Shown: positions 1-8,356 of the stretch, piece after piece | Position numbering within the stretch: position 1 is the first letter of the stretch | Layout of the letters: every line of letters begins with the position of its first letter | Source: CAVUDO01 sp963740255 | GTDB lineage: Bacteria > Actinomycetota > Actinomycetes > Mycobacteriales > Cryptosporangiaceae | Reading direction: 5' to 3' | Assembly: GCA_963740255.1 (NCBI GenBank) | Contig: CAVUDO010000006.1 | Coordinates: 874,318-938,317 of the forward strand | DNA: 64,000 nucleotides | Notes under the pieces: model-generated | What the model saw: only the letters and a program-made list of their open reading frames with translations | Database searches by the model: none | What the model was told of the DNA's origin: nothing | Made by a program: the position numbers and the translations under genes

Positions 1-342
1 TCCCGCCATCCACAGCACGTCGGCTCGCAGGTGGGCGGCGTGGGCCGCGACGAGGGAGGGACCGGCGGCGTCGGCCGTCCGGATGTTCTCGTCGAGCATG
101 GCCACCACCTCGTCGACCTCGCCCGCCTCGATACCCGCGTCGACCCGGTTCACCACCTGGTCGAACTGCCGCTGGGCCGCCGCCAGCTCCTGTTCGGTCG
201 GGAGGACCAGCCCGGTGGGGGAGGAGGTGGGCACCGCACCCGGCAGGGGCAAGATGGGTACTGCCCCCGGCACGGGCATCGCCTCGCCGAGCAGCGGTGC
301 CGGCCCCGCGGGCCGGGGCACGTCGGCCATCGGATCGTCCAC
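1..342 (-). CDS. Hypothetical protein, N-terminal part (runs off left edge)
   Basis: An open minus-strand frame continues past position 1, so only the first 114 codons are visible. I place the start at a GTG (342) because GAGGAG lies nine bases upstream; an ATG at 330 is the alternative. Residues 1 to about 55 are rich in Pro, Ala and Gly. They are followed by an amphipathic helical stretch containing EQELAAAQRQFDQVV and DEVVAMLDENIRTAD, which looks like a genuine folded or TPR-like region rather than a shadow frame. I recognise no family. The 269 bases between this start and the next gene hold only non-convincing frames. Confidence 0.5.
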   Translation of the reverse strand, partial: MDDPMADVPRPAGPAPLLGEAMPVPGAVPILPLPGAVPTSSPTGLVLPTEQELAAAQRQFDQVVNRVDAGIEAGEVDEVVAMLDENIRTADAAGPSLVAAHAAHLRADVLWMAG

Positions 343-611
343 GGTGGGCGGCTCCTCGCTCGGGGGCTCGGCCGGGAGTCCGGCGACGTACAGCCTCGCA
401 CGTCCCGCGTGGCGGAGGGGAGCACCTCAGGCGGGGAGGACGTCGAGGCGGCGGGCTGGGCGGCGGCCACCAGCGCAGCAACTCCGGGTCGTCGACGCGA
501 CACGACATCCCGACGTCGGGTCGACCGCACTGAGCCGGGCGTAGATGCCCCGCACCCGGGCCGCCACGCGCCCCGGCGTGCTCGGTGGTGCCGTAGGGGG
601 TCCGCCCGACC

Positions 612-875
612 TCACCCCCGCGTCACCCGCCACCAAGCGACCAACGCATCCACAGCCTCAGCCGCCGTGTGGTAGGTCCGCGCCCATGGCAGCGTTTCGC
701 TGTTCGGTAGCACCCACCACTCTCCGGTGTACAGCACCCCGAAGTCGGCCACCGCCCGGGTGTCCCGGTACAGCCACCACCGCCGTTTCCCATGACGCCG
801 GATCGTCCACCCCACTGGGGCGAGCGCACTGAGGTCATACTGCGGCTCGTGCCTCGCTGCCCGGCCGCTATCCAC
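612..875 (-). CDS. Small hypothetical protein, paralogue of the broken gene at 19926-20410
   Basis: This is an 87-residue protein of unknown function. The GTG start overlaps the stop of the upstream gene (GTGGATAG), so the two are probably translated as a coupled pair. It has a compact aromatic-rich core, GWTIRRHGKRRWWLYRD, then GEWWVLPNSE and a C-terminal helix with TAAEAVDALVAWW. The pattern GWT-x-R, W-x-L-[FY]-R and GEW-x3-LP recurs in the fragment at 20170-20410. Both copies are the second gene of a pair facing an XRE regulator, so I infer a shared role in that regulatory cassette. The biochemical activity is unknown. Confidence 0.7.
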   Translation of the reverse strand: MDSGRAARHEPQYDLSALAPVGWTIRRHGKRRWWLYRDTRAVADFGVLYTGEWWVLPNSETLPWARTYHTAAEAVDALVAWWRVTRG

Positions 876-1230
876 GGTCGGCCTCGTCTGTCCCGAACCA
901 CAGGAAGCTGCTGGCTGGCAGCGGTCGAGCTTCGGTGCCGCCGAGCGAGGCTCCCGGCGTTCGTTTCGGCAATCGCTGGTAGCGGTCCAAGGTGTCCTCG
1001 GCATCGATTCGCGTGTCGCACGGCCCCGGTTGGTCGCACGCCAGGCAGCGGCCTGTCCAGGCCGAGGTGATGTGTTCCCGCGCCACCTGCTGAGCGGCGT
1101 CGATACGGCCCCGGGCCACGGCGGCGTAGTAGACAGTGGGCAGCGCTCTGACGCGGGCGTTGGCCGCCCGGGCCGCGGCCGTGCGCTCCCGCATGTGCGC
1201 CCCGTCGTGCAGGCTGCTCGACGCGCCCAT
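868..1230 (-). CDS. Small Cys-containing hypothetical protein, first gene of a pair
   Basis: A 120-residue protein. The ATG at 1230 has GAGGAG seven bases upstream. Residues 1-50 form a basic, Ala/Arg-rich helical segment. The middle holds a Cys cluster, CLACDQPGPCDTR (C-x2-C-x5-C), that could bind metal but has only three cysteines. The C-terminal third is low in recognisable motifs. It is the first gene of a minus-strand pair with the 87-residue protein and is divergent from the XRE regulator at 1355. I do not recognise a named family. Similar small Cys-containing proteins beside XRE genes are, as far as I recall, common in actinomycetes, but I cannot confirm this here. Confidence 0.7.
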   Translation of the reverse strand: MGASSSLHDGAHMRERTAAARAANARVRALPTVYYAAVARGRIDAAQQVAREHITSAWTGRCLACDQPGPCDTRIDAEDTLDRYQRLPKRTPGASLGGTEARPLPASSFLWFGTDEADRG

Positions 1231-1354
1231 GCCGCTTCTCCTCGCTACCCCTGGCCAGCGCCGGACTCATCCGGCAAGCTCCTACGGGTAGCGTGGGATA
1301 GGTCACGTTCCGCAACAACGACCGCGACCGATTCACCGCGATTCAACAGGTGGA
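1231..1354. promoter_or_regulatory. Divergent promoter region between small-gene pair and XRE regulator
   Basis: The 124-bp spacer must hold promoters for both directions. It contains a 7-bp inverted repeat, GCTACCC at 1244-1250 and GGGTAGC at 1286-1292, separated by 35 bp. This is a possible binding site for the adjacent XRE protein, although an arm pair this short could occur by chance. The stretch nearest the XRE start is more AT-rich than the surroundings. Confidence 0.35.
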
Positions 1355-2320
1355 GTGAGGACGCTGAGCGCCAGCTTCGGGCAAGCTGTGAGAACGACCC
1401 GCCAAGCAGCCGGCGTGTCGCTCGCGAAGCTTGCACGGCTGACGACCTTCTCGGAAAGCCATCTGCGGAATATCGAGAACGGACACCGGGTGGCGACCCG
1501 CGATCTGGCCGAAGCCTGCGACACAGCGCTGGGCGCAGGTGGCGTTCTCGTAGACTTCTTTGTCGCTGAACAGGATGGGGACGATGTGCGACGGCGCGCG
1601 CTGCTCGGAGCCCTCGGCGCCATCTCAGGACTGGAACTCGTGCAGCCGCGCCTTATGGCGGAACGCCTGCGCGAAAGTCTCTTGTCAGCCTTGGGCACGG
1701 ACGACTGGCATGAGCTGGCGACGGAGTACGGCTACCGCTTCATGGTCGATGCGCCGGGGACGTTCCGTGAGCAGCTAACCGGCGATTTGCTCATCCTCAG
1801 GCAGGCGATGACTGAATCCGATTCGATAGCGATGCGCTTGGCCGCCCCGCGCCTGATGATGCTGTACGGCATGACCACGGCGAACTTGGGCCATGCCTCG
1901 GACGCCGCCCGCTGGTACCGCGCGGCGCGGCTGGCAGCCAAGCAAGTGAATGACTACAGGCTAGAGCAGTGGGTGCGGGGGCGAGAAGCATTCCGACGCA
2001 GTTACGAAGGCTCGGCCCCCAATGAAGTGCTGTCGCTGGCGAATGGGGTCGAGGATGTCGAAGCCAAGCTAGCCACCGCCCAAGCGTATGCCCGACTCGT
2101 CGAGCGGTGGAACGCAGAGTGGCGAGCGCATTCCCACGTCGGCTCGGAAGAGGCCGCTACGGCCATGCTGGAACTGCTGGCGGACTTCGTGAGCTGGGGC
2201 GCTCTCTCAAGAGTCGATGCCATGACGGTCTTCATGGCCGCCAGCCATTTTATTATCACTGGTGAGCGCGGCAAGCTAGAGAATTCGCTGGAACTTCTCC
2301 CCCAACGATTGGAGTCGTAG
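1355..2320 (+). CDS. XRE-family transcriptional regulator with helical C-terminal domain
   Basis: A 321-residue protein starting at GTG (1355), with AGGTGGA just upstream. Residues 3-60 form an XRE/Cro-type helix-turn-helix (FGQAVRTTRQAAGVSLAKLA, then SESHLRNIENGHR). Residues about 75-300 are alpha-helical and TPR-like, with repeated AARWYRAARLAAK-type helices, as in actinobacterial HTH_31 regulators that sense a ligand or partner. It ends one base before the VOC gene and probably leads an operon with it and the DUF6624-like gene. Codon usage is visibly less GC-rich than in neighbouring core genes (GCGATGAC, GATTCGATAGCG), which suggests horizontal acquisition. The signal and targets are unknown. 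Confidence 0.85.
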   Translation: MRTLSASFGQAVRTTRQAAGVSLAKLARLTTFSESHLRNIENGHRVATRDLAEACDTALGAGGVLVDFFVAEQDGDDVRRRALLGALGAISGLELVQPRLMAERLRESLLSALGTDDWHELATEYGYRFMVDAPGTFREQLTGDLLILRQAMTESDSIAMRLAAPRLMMLYGMTTANLGHASDAARWYRAARLAAKQVNDYRLEQWVRGREAFRRSYEGSAPNEVLSLANGVEDVEAKLATAQAYARLVERWNAEWRAHSHVGSEEAATAMLELLADFVSWGALSRVDAMTVFMAASHFIITGERGKLENSLELLPQRLES

Positions 2321-2321
2321 T

Positions 2322-2741
2322 ATGCAGGCACAGATAGACCACGTCGTTGTGTGGGTGGGCGACCCGCTGGCGGCTGTTGACTTCTACCAGGACGTCGTCG
2401 GTCTCGCCGGCTTGCGTGTCGCGGAGTACCGCGACGGCAAAGCTCCGTTCCCCAGCCTGCGCGTCTCCGACAACTCACTGATTGATCTGATGGCCCGTTC
2501 CGGTGCGCCGAAACTCGACGCCTCCTACGGCACCGAAGGCACAGCCGGGAACCTGATTAACCATATCTGTCTGGCAATGGATCACGCCGACTTTGTATCG
2601 CTGCGTGAACGCCTGGAAGCGCGCGGCATACGGATTCTCGCCACAATGGCGCAGTCCTTCGGCGCGCGCGGCCTGGCTCCGGAAACCTTCTACTTCTGTG
2701 ACCCGGATTCCAATGTGATCGAGGCGCGGTACTACGCGTGA
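2322..2741 (+). CDS. VOC-family (glyoxalase/dioxygenase fold) protein
   Basis: A 139-residue single-module vicinal oxygen chelate protein. The N-terminus (IDHVVVWVGDPLAAVDFYQD) and C-terminus (ETFYFCDPDSNVIEARYY) are the paired beta-alpha-beta-beta-beta edges typical of the family, and the central helix is DHADFVSLRERLEARGI. Candidate metal ligands are His7, His63-region residues and the C-terminal Glu in VIEAR. VOC proteins include glyoxalase I, fosfomycin and bleomycin resistance proteins and ring-cleavage dioxygenases; the substrate cannot be told from sequence. It starts two bases after the XRE stop and its own stop overlaps the next start, so it belongs to the XRE operon. Confidence 0.85.
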   Translation: MQAQIDHVVVWVGDPLAAVDFYQDVVGLAGLRVAEYRDGKAPFPSLRVSDNSLIDLMARSGAPKLDASYGTEGTAGNLINHICLAMDHADFVSLRERLEARGIRILATMAQSFGARGLAPETFYFCDPDSNVIEARYYA

Positions 2742-3274
2742 ACGATCGGCCGCCCACGGCTGACCCCGTCGCGCGGGAACTCCTCGCCATGATGGAGCTC
2801 GACCAGACGTTCTTGCCGCCTGACGCCTCCTGCTCCGAGGAAGAGCGGGAAGCGACAGGCGACCGCGAGGTCCAGCGCCGCACCCTCCACGCGGAACGAC
2901 TCAAGCAGATCATTGCCGAGCACGGCTGGCCGACCATTCCCAGAGTCGGTGCCCGGGCGTCGACCGCCGCTTGGCTCCTGGTCCAGCACGCGGACCACGA
3001 CCCCGCCTTCCAGCGCGCCTGTCTGAGCTTGATGACCGACCAGCCGTCCGGCCACGTCGGCGCCATGGAAATCGCCTACCTCACGGACCGCGTCCTGGTA
3101 GCCGAGGGCGAGCCGCAGGTCTACGGCACCCAGCTCACCGAGACCGACGACGGCAGCTACGTTTTCCACACCATCCGGAACCCCGAGACGGTCGATGAGC
3201 GTCGAGCCGCTGCTGGCCTGAGCACGCTGGCCGAGTACAAGGCGGGGCACGACGAGATGGTGCGCGAGACGTAG
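2738..3274 (+). CDS. DUF6624-like protein
   Basis: A 178-residue protein starting at a GTG that overlaps the VOC stop (GTGA), so it is translationally coupled. It contains an acidic N-terminal helix, the motif HAERLKQIIAEHGWPTIPR, a segment AAWLLVQHADHDPAFQRAC, and a C-terminal IRNPETVDERRAAAGL followed by LAEYKA. This W-P-x-x-x-x-VG...AWLLVQHAD...DE-R-R-x-x-GL layout matches the uncharacterised DUF6624 family as I know it. No catalytic activity is established for that family. Placement after an XRE regulator and a VOC protein suggests it is accessory cargo. Confidence 0.75.
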   Translation: MNDRPPTADPVARELLAMMELDQTFLPPDASCSEEEREATGDREVQRRTLHAERLKQIIAEHGWPTIPRVGARASTAAWLLVQHADHDPAFQRACLSLMTDQPSGHVGAMEIAYLTDRVLVAEGEPQVYGTQLTETDDGSYVFHTIRNPETVDERRAAAGLSTLAEYKAGHDEMVRET

Positions 3275-3321
3275 CCCGCTCGCGCTGCGCCGCGCCCCGA
3301 AACGCGGAGGAGAGGCGGTAG

Positions 3322-4224
3322 TCAGCTAACGGCCGGCCTGAGCTTTGACCGCGCGTAGCGGAGCAGTGCCCCTGCCCCGGCGTGGCGGCGCCAAAACTCA
3401 CGCAGCGTGGCCACCGTGGATGCGGTGTTCTCGATCGCGGGGGAGTGCACGGCCTCGGGGATCACGACGTGGGCGGCACCGAGCCGGCGGGCCATCTCGG
3501 CCTGCGTGGCCGGCTGCCAGGCGTCGTCGTCCGCACCGTGGCAGACCAGCAGCGGGACACCGGAGGCCGCCAGCTCGTCGACCCGGTCGGGTTCGCTCAG
3601 CAGCGCGTTGCCCATGCCCTTGAGCCCCGCCGCCGACGACGCGATGAACCGGGTCTTGAGGAAGGCCCGCAGCTCCGGCGGGCCCTCCCGCCAGCGGGCG
3701 TCGCCGGCCGCCAGCCGCTCCACCGCCTCGTACACCACGGCCATGCCCCGCGCCAGCAGGGGTTCGAGCGCGTCCATCCGCTCGCGGCGCGAGCCGCCGA
3801 GCGCCGCGGGTCCGGAGCCCATCAGGGTCAACGACCGGAACGACGCCGGCTCGGCGAGCACCGCGGCCCGGGCGACCAGCCCTCCGAACGAGTGCCCGAC
3901 CAGGTGGACCGGGCCGGCGTCGAGCTCCTTCACCACGGCGCAGACCACCATGCCCAGCCAGTCGACGCTGTAGGCGGCGTGGTCGGTCGGCCCCACGGAC
4001 TCGTACTGACCCGGCTGGTCCATCGCGACGACCCGGTAACCGGCGTCGGCCAGCGGGTCGAGCAGCGGGGCGAAGTCCTCCTTGCTGCCCGTGTAGCCCG
4101 GGACGAACAGCGCGGTGGCGCGGGTGGGCGCCGCGTGCCGCGGGAGGCTGTCGAGGACGCCGACCACGCCGTCGGGCAGGTCCAGCACGCGGGCCGCGGC
4201 GCGGTGGGCGCTGATCTGACTCAC
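3322..4224 (-). CDS. Alpha/beta hydrolase
   Basis: A 300-residue alpha/beta-hydrolase-fold enzyme, cytoplasmic because no signal peptide is seen. The nucleophile elbow is GHSFGG with Ser112. The probable acid lies in CHGADDDAW and the catalytic His in EAVHSPAIE near the C-terminus. The oxyanion region is FVPGYTGSKEDF, and a MDQPGQYES strand-loop precedes the elbow. The GTG start at 4224 has only a weak ribosome site. It is a single gene, divergent from the DUF2231 gene. The substrate is unknown: esterase, lipase-like or C-C hydrolase are all possible. The 3275-3321 spacer shows no clear terminator. Confidence 0.85.
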   Translation of the reverse strand: MSQISAHRAAARVLDLPDGVVGVLDSLPRHAAPTRATALFVPGYTGSKEDFAPLLDPLADAGYRVVAMDQPGQYESVGPTDHAAYSVDWLGMVVCAVVKELDAGPVHLVGHSFGGLVARAAVLAEPASFRSLTLMGSGPAALGGSRRERMDALEPLLARGMAVVYEAVERLAAGDARWREGPPELRAFLKTRFIASSAAGLKGMGNALLSEPDRVDELAASGVPLLVCHGADDDAWQPATQAEMARRLGAAHVVIPEAVHSPAIENTASTVATLREFWRRHAGAGALLRYARSKLRPAVS

Positions 4225-4374
4225 GGTCTCAGTGTGCCCCTTTCCCGGCCTTCCGGGCGGTCGTCGCCGGCTGAACTACGGTGGACCTCCCGGTGCGCAC
4301 GGCGGTGTACTGGTATCGAACCGTGCACACCCGTTCGGCGTGTTACCCGGTGACCGCCCGCACTCGGAGGAACC

Positions 4375-4896
4375 ATGCCTGAAGAGATCTTCGGAATCCC
4401 GGCGCACCCGCTGATGGTGCACGCACCGGTGGTGCTGGTGCCGCTGACCGCGCTGGTCGCGTTCGTCTACGGCCTGGTGCCGCCATTGCGCAGACACGTC
4501 GGCTGGCTTCTCGCGCTGCTCGCCCTGGCCTCGGCGGGCACCGCGGTGGGCGCGGTGCTCAGCGGCGAGGCGTTCGCCGCGAAGCTGGGCAGCTCGCCGG
4601 CGATCACCCGGCACCAGGACCTGGGCGAGACGATGCGCAACGCGGCGCTGCTGCTGGCCGTCGTCGCGGTGGCGCTCGTGGTGGTCGACTGGATCCGGAT
4701 CCGGCGTGGGCGCGCGGCCGCGGCGAACGACGGCCCCGGTGCGGCGGCGAGCCCCGGTAGCGGACGGCTGCTGCTCGTCGGCGTGTCCGTCGTGCTCACC
4801 CTCGGCCTGCTGGGACTGGCCGGGGTGGCCACGGCGTACGCCGTCCGGGCCGGCCACACCGGTGCGGAGATGGTGTGGGGGCAGGTCGAGGGCTGA
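4375..4896 (+). CDS. DUF2231-type membrane protein
   Basis: A 173-residue integral membrane protein with four predicted membrane segments (about residues 15-35, 42-62, 87-105 and 132-155). The N-terminal motif GIPAHPLMVHAPVVLVPLTA is the signature of DUF2231 proteins, whose conserved His residues in the first segment have been proposed to bind haem or metal; this is not proven. GGAGG precedes the ATG by five bases. It is monocistronic and convergent with the thiolase gene, with an 18-bp gap. Function unknown. Confidence 0.85.
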   Translation: MPEEIFGIPAHPLMVHAPVVLVPLTALVAFVYGLVPPLRRHVGWLLALLALASAGTAVGAVLSGEAFAAKLGSSPAITRHQDLGETMRNAALLLAVVAVALVVVDWIRIRRGRAAAANDGPGAAASPGSGRLLLVGVSVVLTLGLLGLAGVATAYAVRAGHTGAEMVWGQVEG

Positions 4897-4914
4897 TCGC
4901 CAGCGGCCCGCGGG

Positions 4915-6147
4915 TCAGCTCAGGCGTTCCAGCACCATCGCCATGCCCTGGCCGCCGCCGACGCACATGGTCTCCAGCCCGAACTGCTTGTCGCGCGAGC
5001 GGAGGCCGTTGACCAACGTGCCGGTGATCCGGGCACCGGTCATCCCGAACGGGTGGCCCACCGCGATCGCGCCGCCGTGGACGTTGAGCCGGTCGAGGTC
5101 GATGCCCAGGTCGCGGTAGGACGGGATCACCTGGGCGGCGAACGCCTCGTTGATTTCGACTAGGTCCATGTCGCCGATCGTCATGCCGGCCAGGGCCAGC
5201 GCCCGCTTGGATGCCTCCACCGGGCCGAGGCCCATGATCTCCGGCGAGAGCGCCGACACACCCGTGGAGACGATCCGGGCCAGCGGTTCGACGCCGAGCT
5301 GACGGGCCTTGGCGCCGCTGGTGACCACCACCGCGGCGGCACCGTCGTTGAGCGGACAGCAGTTGCCGGCGGTGACCCGGCCGTCGGGGCGGAACACCGG
5401 CTTGAGCCCGGCCACGGCCTCCAGCGTCACGCCGGGCCGCGGGCCGTCGTCCGTGGCGACGAGCGCGCCGTCCGGGGTGAACACCGGGGTGATCTCCCGT
5501 TCCCAGAAGCCGTCCGCGATGGCCTTCTCGGCGAGGTTCTGCGACCGGACGCCGAACGCGTCCATGTCCTCGCGGGTGACCCCCTTGGCCTGGGCCAGGT
5601 TCTCGGCCGTCTGCCCCATCGCGAGGTAGACGTTCGGGACGGCGCCGTCCAGCCGCGGGTCCTGCCACCGCACCCCGCCCCCGGCCGCGGTGGCGGCCCG
5701 GGCCTCGGCCTCGGCGAACACGGGGTTGTGGGTGTCGGGATGGCCGTCGGCGTTCCCCCTCGCGTACCGGGACACCGTCTCCACCCCGGCCGACACGAAC
5801 GCCTCGCCCTCGCCTGCCCTGATTGCGTGGAACGCCATCCGGGTGGTCTGCAGCGACGAGCCGCAGTACCGATTGACGGTGGCGCCGGGGAGGCCGTCCA
5901 GACCCAGCAGGATCGACACCACCCGGGCCAGGTTGAAGCCCTGCTCACCGGCGGGCTGGCCGCAGCCGACGAGCAGGTCGTCGAGCTCGCGGGGGTCGAG
6001 GGCGGGCACCTTGTCCAGCGCGGCCTGGACGATGGTGGCGGTGAGGTCGTCCGGCCGGAGGTCCTTCAGCGAACCCTTCACGGCCCGGCCGATGGGCGAA
6101 CGGGCGGTCGCGAGGATGACGGCGTCGCGGTCGGCGAACTGGGCCAT
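4915..6147 (-). CDS. Acetyl-CoA C-acyltransferase (thiolase)
   Basis: A 410-residue thiolase, the normal length for a degradative FadA-type enzyme that cleaves 3-ketoacyl-CoA in beta-oxidation. All catalytic elements are visible: nucleophile Cys95 in VNRYCGSSLQ, the NEAFAAQ segment, the base His in HGGAIAVGHPFG, and the second Cys in ETMCVGGGQG. The start ATG is 6147. It is not paired with a FadB gene here; the upstream SGNH hydrolase genes lie 87 bp away on the same strand. A biosynthetic acetoacetyl-CoA thiolase role cannot be excluded, but the length and NxY-CGSS-type motif favour FadA. Confidence 0.92.
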   Translation of the reverse strand: MAQFADRDAVILATARSPIGRAVKGSLKDLRPDDLTATIVQAALDKVPALDPRELDDLLVGCGQPAGEQGFNLARVVSILLGLDGLPGATVNRYCGSSLQTTRMAFHAIRAGEGEAFVSAGVETVSRYARGNADGHPDTHNPVFAEAEARAATAAGGGVRWQDPRLDGAVPNVYLAMGQTAENLAQAKGVTREDMDAFGVRSQNLAEKAIADGFWEREITPVFTPDGALVATDDGPRPGVTLEAVAGLKPVFRPDGRVTAGNCCPLNDGAAAVVVTSGAKARQLGVEPLARIVSTGVSALSPEIMGLGPVEASKRALALAGMTIGDMDLVEINEAFAAQVIPSYRDLGIDLDRLNVHGGAIAVGHPFGMTGARITGTLVNGLRSRDKQFGLETMCVGGGQGMAMVLERLS

Positions 6148-6234
6148 GGCTGGTGACCTCCCGGCTGGGGGCGTGTTACCGCTCGGTAGTTTCGAACCTA
6201 GCGCAGCCGCCCGGCCGTCGGGAGGCGGCCGCGG

Positions 6235-7005
6235 TCAACCCTGGGTCGAGCCGGCCCGGCAGGCTTCGAAGACCGCCGGGTAGAGTGCCAGCGCCCAGAG
6301 CTGGTAGCCGTCCGCCGAGGGGTGGTAGCCGTCCGCCGACAGGGTGCCCGGATCGGCCCGGAAGACCCCACCGGTGCGGGTGGCGAGATCGACCGGGATT
6401 CCGCCGGCGTGCACCGTGGCCCGTTCGGTCGCGGCCGCGACCCGGCGGCCTGACCAGGCCATGATCTCGCGCAGCGGCCGGCTGAAGTTCCGGGCCGCGG
6501 CGAGGTCGGGGCAGGTGCCCACCACCACGGCGGCGCCCGCGGCGGTCAGCCGGCCCAGGGCGGCCGCCGTCTCGGCTTCCACCACGTCGACCGCCGTGAA
6601 CCCGATCGCGTCCTCGCCGCCGATCAGCACCACGGCCACGTCGGGTGCCCCGTGTACGAGCGCCCGGGCGACCTGGGCGTCGAGGTCGGTGGCCCGGGAA
6701 CCCGACACCGCCACCGAGGTCAGCTGGATCCGGCGGCCGGTGGCCGCGAGGAGTTCGGCCAGCCGTCCGCCGACCGTCTCGGCGGTGTTGTCGACGCCGA
6801 TGCCGGCCGCCGTGGAGTCGCCGAACACGACCAGACGCAGCGTCGGTCCGGAGCCGAACGTGCCGGACGCGGGGGGCGCGAGGTCGGAGGAGAGGTACCG
6901 CCGCCGCTTGGCGATCAGGCCCTGCACCACCATCAGGGAGGCCGCGGCGCCAGCCAGCGCGACCGTGCCGACGGCCCCGCCGAGTGCCACCCTGCGTGCG
7001 CTCAC
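6235..7005 (-). CDS. SGNH/GDSL-type hydrolase, second of a tandem pair
   Basis: A 256-residue protein starting at a GTG that overlaps the stop of the upstream SGNH gene (GTGA). Residues 5-30 form a signal anchor (GGAVGTVALAGAAASLMVV). Block I is VVFGDSTAAGIGVD with the catalytic Ser; block III is IGGEDAIG, where the usual Asn of GGND is replaced by Glu; block V is SADGYHPSADGY with the catalytic Asp and His. The family hydrolyses esters of lipids, polysaccharides or peptidoglycan modifications. The GGND to GGED change removes an oxyanion-hole Asn, so activity may be altered. A larger frame reading upstream to 7572 is a shadow of the partner gene. Confidence 0.85.
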   Translation of the reverse strand: MSARRVALGGAVGTVALAGAAASLMVVQGLIAKRRRYLSSDLAPPASGTFGSGPTLRLVVFGDSTAAGIGVDNTAETVGGRLAELLAATGRRIQLTSVAVSGSRATDLDAQVARALVHGAPDVAVVLIGGEDAIGFTAVDVVEAETAAALGRLTAAGAAVVVGTCPDLAAARNFSRPLREIMAWSGRRVAAATERATVHAGGIPVDLATRTGGVFRADPGTLSADGYHPSADGYQLWALALYPAVFEACRAGSTQG

Positions 7006-8138
7006 GTCGCCCCCTCGACCGCCCGTTCCCTCTCCCCATTGTCCCGGACCGCCGCGGCTTCCGGCGAGCCTTCCGGTGGAGCCTGTCCGGACGGCTGAGC
7101 GCCGGTCGAGGGCGGTGTGGCGGGTGGTTCGGGGCTCGGTGCCGACGCATCGGGCCGGGCCGGGTCGCCGCCGAGCACCCGGATCCGGTGCCGCAGCTCC
7201 GCCCAGGTGCCCCACGGTCCGCGGGCCCGGCCGGCGACCGCGGTCGCGGTGACCTCGGTGCCGGCGGCGTCCACGGCCTCCACCGCGGCCGAGGGCAGTG
7301 AACGGACGCCCTCGCCGCGGTCCGACCGCGGGGCGGCGGCCGGGTCGTCGCCGACGCCGAGCGCGGCCGCCAGGGAGGGAAGGATCGCCGACACGGCTCG
7401 TGCATACCCCGCGGCGGAGGGGTGGAACCGGTCCTCGGAGAACAGTTCGCCCGGATGGGCGGCGAACTCCGGGCCGAGCAGGTCGGCGAGCGACACCGTG
7501 CGGCCGCCCGCCTCGACCGTGGCGATCGTCTGCGCGGCACCGAGGTCGCGGCTCAACCGGCGGGCGATCCACCGCAGGGGCTGCGGGATCGGTCGGATCG
7601 TCCCCAGGTCCGGGCAGGTGCCGACGACGACCCGGATGTCGGCGCCGACCAGCCCGCGTACCGCCCTCCTGAGGTGTCCGACGGACACCGACTGGCGGAC
7701 CCGGTGCGTGACGTCGTTGCCGCCGACCAGGATCACCGCCGCGTGCGGCCGTTCCAGCAGGGCGGTGTCGACCTGGGCGCCCAGGTGCCGGCTCTCGGCA
7801 CCGATCATCGCCACCGAGACGATCCGCACGGGCCGCCGGGCGAGTTGCGCGAGCCCGGTGGCGAACATCGCCCCGGGCGTCTCGGCCACCGTGTCCACGC
7901 CGTACCCGAGCATGCTGGAGTCACCCAGCAGTGCCAGCGTGAGGGGCTCACCGGCGAACTCGGCGCCGTAGTGGCCGCCCGCGCAGGGCGGGCCGAACTC
8001 CCGCGGCTGGATCGCCCGCCGCGCCTGCATCGCCTGCCGGACGAGAACTGCGGCCAGCACCGCTCCCAGCACGCTGAGGCCGCCGCCCCCGTATGCCGCG
8101 GCGACCGCGATCCGCCGCGCCCGTGCCACCCGACCCAT
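7002..8138 (-). CDS. SGNH/GDSL-type hydrolase, first of a tandem pair
   Basis: A 378-residue paralogue of the following gene. I choose ATG 8138 (GGAAGGGG seven bases upstream) over an in-frame start at 8177. It has an N-terminal membrane anchor (GGGGLSVLGAVLAAVLVRQAM), block I ALLGDSSMLGYGVD, block II Gly in MIGAESRHLG, an intact block III VGGNDVTH and block V DRFHPSAAGY, so the SGNH catalytic set is complete. The last 110 residues are a Pro/Ala/Gly-rich tail with no fold. The two genes overlap by 4 bp. Tandem anchored SGNH proteins suggest cell-envelope ester hydrolysis; the substrate is unknown. Confidence 0.87.
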   Translation of the reverse strand: MGRVARARRIAVAAAYGGGGLSVLGAVLAAVLVRQAMQARRAIQPREFGPPCAGGHYGAEFAGEPLTLALLGDSSMLGYGVDTVAETPGAMFATGLAQLARRPVRIVSVAMIGAESRHLGAQVDTALLERPHAAVILVGGNDVTHRVRQSVSVGHLRRAVRGLVGADIRVVVGTCPDLGTIRPIPQPLRWIARRLSRDLGAAQTIATVEAGGRTVSLADLLGPEFAAHPGELFSEDRFHPSAAGYARAVSAILPSLAAALGVGDDPAAAPRSDRGEGVRSLPSAAVEAVDAAGTEVTATAVAGRARGPWGTWAELRHRIRVLGGDPARPDASAPSPEPPATPPSTGAQPSGQAPPEGSPEAAAVRDNGERERAVEGAT

Positions 8139-8356
8139 GACCGCACCCCTTCCCCGTCCGGGAACCACAACGGCCACGACCGGGGCCGTGGCCGCACGCG
8201 CTGGACGCCGTTCCCGTCACCCTGGACACGTCGATCAACCTGGTTGCAGGGTAGCTCGCACCCCCACGCGAACCGGTTCGCTCGATCGGCGACACGACAC
8301 ATATCGGTCGAACCAGACGATCCCGCGAAACGCAACCGGCTCAGCGTCGACCCGGC

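Noticed and set aside
427..636. Minus-strand fragment with RVRGIYARLSAVDPTSG
   Set aside because: It has a few natural-looking residues but no start context, no domain and a stop before the edge gene. It could be a decayed gene fragment, but evidence is too thin.
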